DNA of 64,000 bases from Haliclystus octoradiatus. Its lineage: Eukaryota > Cnidaria > Staurozoa > Stauromedusae > Haliclystidae. Positions 20,778 to 32,900 of this stretch are shown here, piece by piece. The translations under genes were made by a program, and so were the position numbers. The notes under the pieces are model-generated. The model saw only the letters and a list, made by a program, of their open reading frames with translations, did not search any database and was not told the origin of the DNA. The DNA is taken from positions 8,749,402 through 8,813,401 of the forward strand of contig OU744447.1 of NCBI GenBank assembly GCA_916610825.1, given 5' to 3'. Each line of letters opens with the position of its first letter. Position 1 is the stretch's first letter.

Positions 20778-20929
20778 TGTAATAATCAACAATACAGGAT
20801 GAGACAAATCAATATTCAGTGGTAGCGTAGCGAGTGATATGTTATATATAGCGATCTATAAGAATACTCTTGCATATATCTATGTGTCATTGTCATGTGA
20901 CAATGACGTCATACTATATGATTACTACA
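20778..20929 (-). repeat. Gypsy-1 5' LTR
   Basis: In element orientation it starts TGTAGTAATCAT and ends TTATTACA, directly against the primer binding site. It contains a CRE octamer TGACGTCA followed by a 10-bp inverted repeat. Confidence 0.92.
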
Positions 20930-21879
20930 CCAGTGTCTCGATATTATTTGTGGAACCACCGTTAAGGCGAATTTTCCGTGCACATCTAGAATAATTTTTG
21001 CAAAATGCCGGAAAGTGCCCTTCAAGTCTAGCTCCCCTCCCTGTCTTAAGTTGCTTCAGGCGCCGTCCCGGATTCTGTGGAAGTTTTTTTGTCGATGTTC
21101 AGAACTTCAGAATTCAAAACGAAAATTGAGCCTCAATTTCTTCTTTGTAAGCGGTGAAATGGCTGTTTGTAAGCACCATAATTTACCTAATTCATTTTCA
21201 AATTACCTTTGTGAAAAAGCAGACTGAAAATCAAGCCATACAGTTTTTAGATTTTTATCTAGGACCTGTGATATGCAGCGAAGCAATGGCTAATATATGA
21301 ATATATATGTAATTGACAAGCACTTAGAATCCCTATTGAGTGGACACACCTCAGAACACCTTGGTATATTGAAATTTAAAGCTCCGTCAATTGTTACGAC
21401 AGCAAACCTCCTGAGATGTATGAATGTGAGAAAAAACTCAACAATATAAGAAAGAATCCAGAGATACCAAAACGAAATTGCTAAATGTTGCTTTCATTTA
21501 AAAACGGTTTGTTTTATCAATGTTCCCACAAATTACATTTGAAAGTAACCCTTTTAAAAGAAGTGTTTTTATATCAAAATTTAAGAAAAGTAATGAGAGA
21601 GCATTTTATTTCAATAATAAAATTAAGGACCTAAAATCTGTATAATTTCAAAGCGTTTGTGCTCCGCCCCGATTGTTGATTCACCACCACATGAAATTGG
21701 TTTATCATTTCTAAACATATTTTGTTGGCTTTATAGTTTTACTAACAAATTAAAACGTGCAGTATTCGAAGATTGCAAAATTTGTTAATACAATGATATC
21801 AAATGGAATATCAAAGGAAGTTTATTATTTTAAAACAACGTCAGAAAATTCTCATTTTCATGCTACCACAAGTCTGTTA

Positions 21880-22747
21880 GGCTAGGGTTATATGGACGCA
21901 CCAAACTCAATTGACTCATTCATTCGAAATAAATCTCATGATAGCGCGCTTCGTATACCACCATTCGGTTCATCAACATTCCTCAAAAAAACATTAAGTG
22001 CGTCAAGCTAGCTCCGCACGTCAAGCCTTGACGTGAGGAGCTCTTCTCCATGAATTAAATTTATCGCCGTGTTATACGAGCGAGCTATCATCGCACTTAA
22101 CTAAATACATTCGACTCACGGTGCCGTGACTGAGCTCCTATATCTACCTTATATGGCAATAAACCGGGGGATGTGCAAATCATAAATTATTTTCAAGGAT
22201 GTTTCCATGGCAATGCGATAGAAAGAACATCGCTTTCTTTTTAACATGACTTGTTTATATGATTGAAAGATGGTTGACAGGGAAGCTGATGTTTTCCAAA
22301 ATCATGATTTAAAACATTTTAAAAACGTTTTATTTTAGTCAATCACAATGCATCAGCACTAGAATTGGGATCGCTTTTATCATATGTTTTTTAATGGAAA
22401 TTCGCATTTAATTTGCTCTGAGTACTATGCCTTGTTAGAACAAAAAATGTCCCATAAAAATGCTTGCCAACCTTTGAGACTACTACTCCATACAAGTTTC
22501 AAACTATTGATAGGCAAAATAGAACGGAAAAATCGCTGAAAGTGAATAATAATGCAAACAAAATACTCTGGTTTCAAACCATGCAGTATAATTCCAAGAA
22601 AACTACTTTCTATCACGTGACATTTTAGCCAGTTTTTAAAGATCTTCGACATTTGGTCAGTCTGTATAACCCCAAATGCGAATTTAATGCTATTCGGTGT
22701 CGCACCTAATTCGGATTGAGTTTGGTGCGTCCATATAACCCTAGCCT
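21880..22747. mobile_element. TIR element, 868 bp
   Basis: GGCTAGGGTTATATGGACGC at the left end is repeated inverted at the right end, with about 32 bp of near-perfect arm. Inside, 22009-22042 forms a second palindrome around ACGTCAAGCCTTGACGT. A 170-codon minus-strand ORF crosses the right end and is judged chance. Confidence 0.75.
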
Positions 22748-25490
22748 TACTGTACAAGGTTATCTCGACACAAATGCTTGCATAATTTCCCGACAACGAA
22801 TAATCTGTATTAATTTGCCAGTGAGACATGTGATATGTATTTTTAGTATTCAAAATACAGCTATCAACTTGATAATAACAACAACGGATGACGACACGTG
22901 CAAAACTGCGTTTTCTATCAGACGTCTTGCCAGACAAAATAATATATTTAATATAACAAAAGGTGTAATTTCTGCTAATTCAGGCTTAATCAATTTTCTA
23001 TTGCGTAGTAGACTCCAGTTTCTTGACAGCACGACATATGAATGTCCAGAGCTGCGTACTTAATTAACAGTTCCTCGTCTTCCCCGTGTACCGTCAACAT
23101 GGCTTCACCTTAGTACCGTTTGGTGGTTTCAAGTTTATTTCCCGTAAGTTGTACCGTTCTTCCGTCTTCTCTTCGGGAACAGCACGCTTCTCTAAAGCTT
23201 CTAGGATAGATATCTACTTCTGGCACCAGGATATATGCACTTGCACTGGTAGTAGCAGGAGCTAGCGTTCGCTGAAGGCACCCAGACAGCCATTGGGAAG
23301 GGGCCTTACCATCGGGACTGCTTTCCTCCATCATGTATAATTTGCAGAGGAATAAGATGATCTCTAAAAATAAGCTTCAGCTCAGAAATTATTTTGGCAG
23401 AATTTCCAAAACGAACAACAACATTCCATCCCGAGCATTGGTCCGCCACGATCGCAATATATATTGCACGTATACGCAATTACGCATTCATCAACCTGGC
23501 TGATTAAAATTGCAAATCATGAACAAAAGTCCCGGGACAAAAGTGCAAAACATATTTGACAATAATATTGAATAGCCATGTAAATTCCTCAGTAGAATTC
23601 CAAATTAATAATTAATAATACTAACTATTTAAAATATTTAACTACAAAAATCAAAGGCAGCATTAGTTTCGGATTCATTTTTGTATTTGGTTTTAATGTT
23701 TCGGTTGCGCTGTGTCCATTTTCATGAGGAAAATAAGAACCTTTCTCCTCTCGAAAATGGTCACAACCATATCAAAACGTCGAGATGTCTATAAAAAAAG
23801 AATCCGAAACTATTGTTGCATTTGCATTTTGTGATAAAATGTTATACAAAGAAGCTACTTATAAGGGTCCAATGAAATATTTATTTGGTAAAAACATCGG
23901 TTGAGCCAATACAGCATACAGTTATCGCATTCAAGGAATCTTCAGCAATTTTTTTTTTTCAGGAAAGAATGTCAATCAACGGTTCTTATTTCAACATGAA
24001 CAAAACAAGGAACATTGTAATAACAAGAATACCTGAAAAGGAAAGAAGAAAATCGTCAATGGTATGCAGACGATGCCACATCGTATATTCATTTATGTTA
24101 TGTTTAATCTAATTTTGAATATATTTTATTTGTATATATTATTTTTTAATGTATACATTTTTTAACATTTGCTAAACAAACTAAACAAACTAGCAACTAT
24201 TTCAATAGATAAAATTACGGTGCAAAAAATAATTAATGAAAGTGGTCTGACACGAGTATTGTTCTTACCAATGGACTCATCAAAGACGTTTCTGTTTTTA
24301 AACATATCGTAGCTCGTTAGGCATCACGCCTGAAGTCGTGCTAACGAATAGTATAGATGGTGGCAACCCGGTTGCTAATGCATATCATAATCGCCGCCTT
24401 AATTGAATAACGTCGTAATTGATTAACCAATTGATGAGGTTGGTCTAAAATAAGTAACTATCAATAAAGGTTTTGAGAAACTGAGTGTACCCAGTCGATG
24501 CTTAACTTGTCAAAGTATCACGCTCTTCTCACTATGCGATTCCGATCTGCTTGTGAAGTGAACGAATCATCATAATGCAGAATATATCAGAGAAACTTAA
24601 ATAAGTCAGTCATGATGCTTGCATTATGCCCTTTTGAATTGCCATGCTGATCTGTTGCAGAAGTTTGTTGAAACTCTTTGCGTCGAATTCCTTTCTCACA
24701 AGTTTCTGTTCAGTTCCGTGGTTGGTGTTGTGTATCGGTTTTATTTGTTATTCTTAGCCGACTTGATCTCACTGAAATGTTGGATCAGACTTGACGATAG
24801 CAGGAGTCGCATGAGTATGACTGAGATTTTGCAGACAAATATTGGCACACTTGATAGTAAATGTCGTACAATAAGTAATTCACTGTAAATATGAATAAAT
24901 ACAAATCATTAATTACTATAAAATATAAAGCTAATCACAAATCTAAATATCGAACGTTGCGTTAATGCTTACATCGGTCTGCTTCCCACGGACTCTGGTT
25001 TCTTCCTTCTTCTTTCTTCCTTCTAATGATGCTCCCTCGATGACTACTCGTATACTGATTTAAATTTACTATTAAAATATATTTATACTTACTTTCTATT
25101 TCTAAACATACAAAAATCTTCGTCATGATTCGATTGTTTACAGGATTAAGATTATTGTCAATGATTAATTGCTCAAAAAATACTACTTAAATACAAAGGA
25201 TATAATTACGCGTGACGAGGTAAACAAACAAAGTTTTACGTAATTTCAAATGTTAACTGTAATATAAATTAACGGAACAAAATGTCTATTAAAGTTGCTC
25301 AAGACATGTACGAAACATCTTGCTCAACGCTATGATTAAGGTTATAAAAGGCTATAATGAAAAACTATAAATTCTATATAAAATGTCAATATTAAATGAT
25401 GCTATAAATATAATGTTTATGATAATATAAAAGTTATTAGGAAATTCTATGCAAATGGACAGTTTATTTCAAACAGTTGGATATTCAACA
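22748..25490. other. Unassigned 2.7 kb
   Basis: No splice-supported exon was found. A 75-codon minus ORF (23334-23110) is in GC-richer sequence but has no recognisable domain. An imperfect hairpin at 24309-24344 is built on CGTTAG and CACG. Confidence 0.4.
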
Positions 25491-25493
25491 GTG

Positions 25494-25735
25494 TTTTTAC
25501 TTGACGGGATTTTGTTGTGTAAGATCATGTCTCCGCATGATCTTAAACAAAAAAATCCCGTCAAGTAAAAAAAGATCGCCATCCGTTGCATCTGATTGGC
25601 CGGAAATGAGCAGTGACTTTTAGTAAGAAGCTCCTTCAACCCGTGTGACGCGATTCTCAGTTCATGTAGCAGAACATGGTGTAGAAGCCCTTGACTACTC
25701 GAGCTAGAAGAACTTCTTACTAAAAGTCGTTCTTC
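25494..25735. repeat. Foldback region with two inverted repeats
   Basis: The first hairpin, 25494-25571, has arms of about 30 bp built on TTTTTACTTGACGGGATTTT and its complement, plus TAAGATCATG around a 6-base centre. Next to it, ACTTTTAGTAAGAAG at about 25616 is repeated inverted at about 25715. Likely a remnant foldback or MITE. Confidence 0.65.
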
Positions 25736-26609
25736 CATTCCTAAATACGGCAACGTTGTTTTTGTTGCAAGATTGTGCCAATACGTAATGAGACAGTGAC
25801 ATGTTGAGCCAATCAAGACAGTCGTGAAATTACACCTTGACAAAGCAACTAGTTTGTGGTCAAATTCTTCTTACTTATGATTGGAAAGCCGTTTTTCCAT
25901 GACATCTATCAGCCTGTATACTGAACGTCTGACGGAATCACAAAGGGTAGAGGAGCATTCAAAATTGACGTCAATCTATTTTTGGGTCATATTCAACCCC
26001 CACTCTTCCCCTACTGTCAACCGCTGACATCTTCTACTGACAAATTCCAGAATAAAATCGCAATTAAATACACTATGCATCATGCAGAAATAAAAGTATT
26101 AGTTACGCTAAAGTGGCTGCCTGAGCTGTTTCTACGTGAAAAAAAATTCAAAAGTTGACATCAACTAATAGCCAAGGCCCCTCTCCACCTGTCAACTTTG
26201 GTCAACTTATTATCAACGCCCTCCCCCTTTACCGGTTGACGTCAATTGTGAATGTTCCCTAATGGAGTTGCCTAGAATAATCCTTCCAGCAGGATATTCC
26301 TTCCCTATTGATTTTCTCTCCTTCTTATTTATTCTGATAGCTGGAGCTTACGCCCCAGGTCTGGATTACATTTGTTACATTTTTCTTGTTCTGCATCAGA
26401 TGCTGCAACAAAATGATTGAGTTGGAAATATGCAATGTTTCATGTCTGTAGTCTGAACATACAGTATATCGCATAAATTTTCATCTGAATACGACTGTAT
26501 AATCAGTACTTTTAATTAGATTTCAATTTTGAAATATTCTGTACATAGATACATATCACGGGATCAACGAAACTTGAGCTGCGAAGCATGATAAATTTAC
26601 GAAATATTT

Positions 26610-26926
26610 TTAAATACTAGGCTTATTCGAAAGGTTTGCTCTACCGACAAAGCATATAGCGGTGTAGCCAAGTGAAAAGTATACCAAAGAAGATTGAAAA
26701 GAATTACCAGGCTGTACAGCACTCTTCAATGCGCCTCCCGGCGTTGGCGTTGGCGTTCCTGTCGGCATTGGCGTTGGCGTCGACGTTGTCGTTGGCGTTG
26801 GCGTCGACGTTGTCGTTGGCGTTGGTGTTGGCATTGGCGTTGTTGGATAGAATGTTTGGGTTTCTCTAACATCCAAAACTTGTGTGAAATAATTACCATC
26901 TCCATGATAGAGAATTGTTCCAGTTA
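26610..26926 (-). CDS. Gene 2 exon D: heme His strand, Thr/Pro stalk and C-terminus
   Basis: The acceptor TTTGTTTAG gives phase 1 in. It reads [19 protein letters not shown], with the candidate heme His in YHG, then FYPTTPMP and four degenerate octapeptides of the type TPTPTTTS. Reading on gives a stop at 26610-26612 after a hydrophobic run. An in-frame GTAATT at 26707-26702 could instead be a donor. Gene 1 exon D lacks the stalk. The Thr/Pro block is coded by a GC-richer 24-bp minisatellite, unlike the rest of the gene. Confidence 0.72.
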
Positions 26927-29900
26927 CTAAACAAAGTAAATAAAACAAACGGAGAACCAATGAATGTGATTGCTTATGCAAAACATAATATTTTAAATTA
27001 GATTATTGATATCAAATACATATTATAAATCCATTCTTTTTCGCAGTCAACTTTTCATCTATAAGATAGCCTTCGTAGCAATACCGACACTGTAGCACAT
27101 GGGAATAAGGAAATCGTCTGTCGCGTTTTCTCGCCATAGCGTTTAGAAAATATGGAGCGGTCATTAATACAGTCATAGATGCTACAATACAGCGTTAGAA
27201 TTGAGCGTTGTTCGACTAATCAAAATCTTCAATTTCATTCGATTATTGAGCTGCATGGTCGACGACCAAATACAAGATCTTCTATAATTAGATAAGTTCT
27301 GTCTCTTGTCTCGTCCCTTGTTCTCCGTGCAGCACTGATGACGTCCAATGACCAACAAAAGATGATATTTACTGCGTGTCTATCTTTATTCGAAGACAAC
27401 TAGACTAGGGCTCTACCTACTTTTATCAACATCGCCCCAGGCCACAACAGCAACTCTATTTTCAGTGACATTTAGATTGTGCAGATGAGAAGTTCCAACA
27501 ATTGGAAATTCAAACCTAAAACGAGATATTCCATTAAACATAAAGGATAACTAACTGGATATATACTTGATGTTAAATGGTTGTAGCTATCCACCAATTT
27601 AGGCAACCAACCAAGAATCGATGAAGGTGTTCAGTTGGGAATGTCTTATTTCGATTTTGGGAAGTGCATACTATAGGCCACTATGTTAGATTAGTAGAAA
27701 CCGACTAGGGTACTATTCGATGATCTGCATTCTGATTTGTTGTTCAATCGTTCACTATTAGGCAATTGGCACACAGTTTCCTACTGTGAGCTATTGATAT
27801 TTGCGCATGAGAGGCACGTAAGGAGAAAACGAGAAGGCATCAGAAAATTACGTGCAGTCTCGGCTGCTAGACGTTTCGGCTCGTGCCGTAATTTTCGCCT
27901 TGGACTTTTCTCCTTATATGCAAAATAAATCAGCAGTTTTGTTTGCAGAGAAAGATAACCACAGTTGCGTGAAGCGGGGAAATGTTCTGAAAACGGAATC
28001 AGGTGAAAAGTTTGACGAAACGCAGACATCTTGTTCATATTCACTTTCACACTTCCTATATACTTAATATAAAAAATGAAAATGATTCTGATGACAGCAC
28101 GTAAATAGCGAATTGCACTAAAAATCCCACGAAAAACGAGAATTAGAATAAAACCATACAGAGAAAAGAAAAAGTTGTTCACCCATCTGCCCTTGGACTC
28201 GATACATCACAGAGTACATAAATATAATACTTACTTGCAAGTCAATATATCGTCATGTAATGCTGCGCCAGTTGTGGTAACACCAGCATCACTCTATATA
28301 AGAACAACATCACGTAGATGAGTCATGGCATCATGGATTTTTTGTACCATGTGTAGATCATTCGTTTAAATTCGTTTGGCATTTATATGGTAAAGGTAAC
28401 TCCCTAAAATAGGTAGATGAAGGGTTTTCCACTTTTATGAAACTGCACACAACCCCATAATGTTTTAATGTGAAAAACATAGCATCCATCAAAAAATTAA
28501 TACGCAAACCTCTGTACAGGATCGATTGTAAGAAATTGTGCCCTTCATTTTTTTCAAATATGCCCCCTTTTCTCTCGCTCCAATTGAGGTTTTTTCCCAA
28601 ATACAATCCCATATTCACATTCAAAATGCAAATCAAATCAAATCCTATCAGCTAGGATATTATTCGAAGGCTCTAGAACACATCGCAATGTTGAAGACAT
28701 ATTGTTGCCATTTGTATTGACTTCAAAAAGGCCTTTGACTCTGCCTCAAAATGCAGAATCACAGAAATATTAGATTTCTATCATGTATCTATTGTTCTTA
28801 TCGATGCTATTATGTCCTCATATTATTTTCCTTCGGCTTTTGTTAGAACTCACTCACTATTGTGAGATTGACTGTGGAACAAGGGCGGATTGGCTTGTGC
28901 AAAAGGAGAGCTCTCACCAGTCAAAACTTTTAAGCTTTGATTGCACCGCTGTTCTTTTAATAACTTTCCTACTTAAAAATAATGCTGTTGTGACAAATTT
29001 CTGTCTAATTTATGTCAAAATTGTTCGTAGTAAAGTGAAAGTAGCATTGGTATTGCCATCAGCCTCGTGTGGTTGGCCTGTTTATGTACAGTGCGTTCTC
29101 ATATTTCTGCCAATCGGTGATAATAATCTCGCTCCACTCTGATTTCTCGTCCAATAGATTGGTTCAATTTCGCACCAGGCGGATGACGTATCTGTAGCAT
29201 TCCATTCAGAGTACTCGACTAGTAAAACAAACTAGACCAATAAAAGTGGTCAATCTAGCACTCCTAGCATTTTTTGCACCAATCTGCACCCCTAGAAAAA
29301 TTTTAACAATAAAAAGCATCGCCTGATCTTTATTTTTGTGCTGTCGTCATGTTAAACAAGGGACAATGAAGTTTGAGTTCGCCTCCATTTGATCACCTAA
29401 TCAAATCCACAATGGCAACGATCAAAATTGTTTTGTTATTGTTTTATATATTAAAAATAGTACTTTAAATTGTTCTCGTGGCGGGAATGCAATAAGGATG
29501 GAAAGGTTGAAATTAGCTTTTCCAGTGGAGATTGTTAAGGACCTTTTTCAAAAGCAATGCTGGGCATAACGAGGAATATGTAACCTCTAGGAGTTTCTGT
29601 GCAACTATGCAATTACCATTATCAGAGCTTGGATGTTGGGTGAATCGCTCCCCAGTCTGGAAAGCCTTTACTTGGATCTTCATTGATTTTGACTGTGATT
29701 TACATATGTATACAATTATATGTTTTTTTTTGTTTACGTTTACCTAAATTAATTTTCGATTTTGCCATGCATTAGTAAATTAATGATTTAAAGGCTCAAG
29801 CACACATGTTATTTTTCTTGACGACCATCTACATTATTTGTTTAGGGCCAAATGATAATTTGTCGGATTATATCGATGACTATATTATTCAAGCTAGCCT

Positions 29901-32900
29901 GAATTTGCATCCCGAAAGTTGCGTTTATTGTCTTCTACTCTTGATCGTCATAGGGCTTCAGGTAATCCAGAGCGCTGCGTATTGGACCTCTCATTGGTTG
30001 ATGATTTTCTAACTTAAAAAATAGCATATCTGATGCGCAACAACTTCTCGATGAAGTTGAATGGATTGATAAATTAACTGCTTGATGCTTGACAATTAAC
30101 ACGACTAAGACGAAATTAACTGTTTAGGTATAAAACAGGCACACCTCGGGTCCTTGCTACATCAAATGGTGACACAGAACGTGCAGATTCGTCCAAGTAG
30201 ATAGGTTTTGTACTTCCATCCCAACTTCAGATGATTAATCCATTATTTTCATAATTTTTTGTATCAAGAACTGTCTTATATACAAGTTTCTTTGTCAGTT
30301 ATGTCTGACCGTGATGTGTGGCGTTCTTTGTGTAGCAAATATGTGAGGCGAAAGAAGTGAGCCTATAATGTGACTGTCTATATTAGTACTGCTACTAATC
30401 AAAATGCAGATACAAATTCTGTCGGGCCTTATACGTTTTTCAGGCCCCAGAAAAATTCTTGTCTGGTATACTTTTTGGGTTCCGCTCAACCCCATCAGTT
30501 AAAATCTTCTTTCATTTCATGTTTTACCAAGATATAAGATGAACTATTAGCACAAACATTTCCTATTTCTTAGACTTTTTAGATTCGAAAGCTTTACAAA
30601 TTTGAAAACTTCGTCTGAAAAAGTGTTATAAATCTATTCTCTTCTCACTTGAAAATGTACATGATGAGCCAAGATTCTCAACATTCACGAGTACTGTATT
30701 GTTGCTGGATATTGCTTTAATAAATATTAAACATTTCTGGTAAGAAAATTTCATTATGACAAATAAATAAGTCTCAAATGTCCCGTCTTGTAGTGCTGTT
30801 TTGTTATTGTCCACCTTCCCACAATCAAATAGACTTCATTTATTATCTTGAAGAATGCATTAACAAAGTTCGCCTAACAAATGCGGATTTCTGCATTGTT
30901 GGAGATTTGAATTTCAATCTGCTTGACCCCTCACAAGCTGGCAAAACATTGTCCCAATTTATGCAAGATCACCATGTTTTCAACCTTGTCGACAAGGCTA
31001 CACGCCCCATCTCAACCACACGCAATCCTCATCAATGTATAGAAGTGCAACAGTTATTGAAAGATCGGAGAGTGACCACTCAATGGTATGTACTGCACTA
31101 AAGAGCAAAGCTCCCAGATCAAAGCCAAAAGTAATAGTGTATAGGTCAACAAAGAATCTCAATCTAGAGACGATATCCTCTGATCTCTTAAACATAAACT
31201 GGACATCATTACTAGTAGAAAATGCAGCTACGGATGTAGCACACAAAGTAGAGAAAGCTATTATTGGTGTTGTAAAGTATCATTTCCCAGTCAAATCGAG
31301 ACTTATTAAAGCCAATGCACCATCATGGCTAACATCTAAACTCATAAAATGCATTTGGATCGGAAATCTATATTTCAACAAATACATCAAATTTAAATCC
31401 AGCGAAAACAAAACAGAATATCTCCAAGCTAAGAAAATAGCATCATCGACTAGAAGAGCAGAGATAAAATCATTCCTCAAAAGTATAAGCATAAATAAAA
31501 ACCCAGCTGGTTTCTGGAAATGAGTGGGACCATTGCTACGAAGCAAGAAAAGTCAGTCATCGCCATTGTGAAAGACAATTAACTAGTTTCAGACACAATA
31601 CTCGTCGCCAATGTTCCTAATGATTTTTTCATATCATCTATGCATACATCGTCACCTCAATCCGTATCCTATGATAATCATCCATCAATAGTGGCATTGA
31701 ATTCCATGTAATGTAACAGCTGCATCACAGAGTTCTCCTTTAAGAAGACAACACCATCTGAAGTCTGGACGATCCTGTCAAGGCTGACGGAAAACAAATC
31801 TCCAGGCATTGACGGTTTGCCGAACTGGCTTCTTAAGAAAAGTGTCGCAACGCTCTTTCTTGTCCATTCAGTAAATTGTTTAACAAGTGCATAAACACAA
31901 ACACTTTTCCAGATCATTGGAAAGTTGGAATAGTTTCTTCCATATGTAAAGCAAAGAACCAGCTACCCGAAACCAACTATCGGCCTACCACATTACTAGT
32001 CTCTTTATCAAAAGTATTTGAAAGAATTATGGACAATCAGCTAAGACATCATATGATTTAAAACAGACTGTGGTCGTCCTCGCTTTCAAGTTACCTACAA
32101 GGTCATTCGTGTACGTCTGCACTAATCAAAATCACTGAAGATATCCGCATTGCTGTAGACAACAAACAATCAGTAGCATTAGTAGCTGTTGACTTAAGTA
32201 AAGCTATGATAAAGCCATCATATCTAACCTCTCACAGACAACATGTGAGGGTAAAAAGCAAACTTTCAAACTGGAAAACAGTCACGTCAGGAGTCCCGCA
32301 AGAAAGAATCCTCGGTCCACTGCTTTTTGACCTCTTCACAAACGAATTACACTTTGTTCTGTCACACTGTCAGCTCAGACAATATGCTGACAACACCACT
32401 ATCTATCACACATGCAAAGATGTTGAGTCTCTAGAATCAGAACTAAACATTGATTTGGTAAGACTCTATAAATGGTTCATGGACAATCGACTGATATTAA
32501 ATCTCTCAAACTTCTCGGAGTCACATTTGACTGCAAACTGAGCTACGATAAATACAAATAGACCAAGCGCCACAGAACTAAAACGGCAGATTTCTCCGGG
32601 CAACTTGAAAATCACATAAAAGCGTTCATAAAAAGATGATGAACAATTATCTATTCCTTGTTTGGTCAAATTTTATTGTGGAGCTCACCAGAGATGAATT
32701 TATAAATCATTTCACGGTCAGAGCCCTCTTAATTCATACATTATGTGTTTTCGTCATGCTTCTATGAATTCGCAAAATCTTGGGAGAACAAAAGAATCAA
32801 AGACCGTGAAACTCACATCCAGCATTTTCTCAAAATGATAAGAATGTTTTGACCGTGAATCATGAAATATAAATTGGATTTTTGAAGGGTTTACAATATA

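Larger units (their letters stand above)
14236..20929 (-). mobile_element. Gypsy-1: Ty3/Gypsy LTR retrotransposon, degenerate, with nested insertions
   Basis: LTRs of about 150 bp lie at 14236-14382 and 20778-20929. They are flanked by a 5-bp duplication CCAGT (14231-14235 and 20930-20934), proving one insertion event. The element reads on the minus strand: 5' LTR on the right, primer binding site, gag with two zinc knuckles, then protease, RT, RNase H and the start of integrase. The integrase core is missing beyond about 14620. All frames have stops. Two DNA transposons (17571-18522 and 18525-19858) interrupt gag. It lies between the two DOMON genes. Confidence 0.92.

Noticed and set aside
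22425..22937. 170-codon minus ORF
   Set aside because: It crosses the right end of the 868-bp TIR element, so its two halves come from unrelated DNA. No domain is visible; judged chance.
23110..23334. 75-codon minus ORF in GC-richer sequence
   Set aside because: No domain, no matching splice sites and no homologous copy in the window; kept only as a note in the unassigned stretch.
24309..24370. tRNA-like hairpin with CACGCCTGAAGTCGTG
   Set aside because: The anticodon-like loop has the wrong size, the A and B boxes do not fit, and the acceptor stem is missing.
26672..26930. Plus-strand Leu/Ala-rich and Arg/Trp-rich ORFs
   Set aside because: They are antisense shadows of the Thr/Pro minisatellite in exon D of gene 2.
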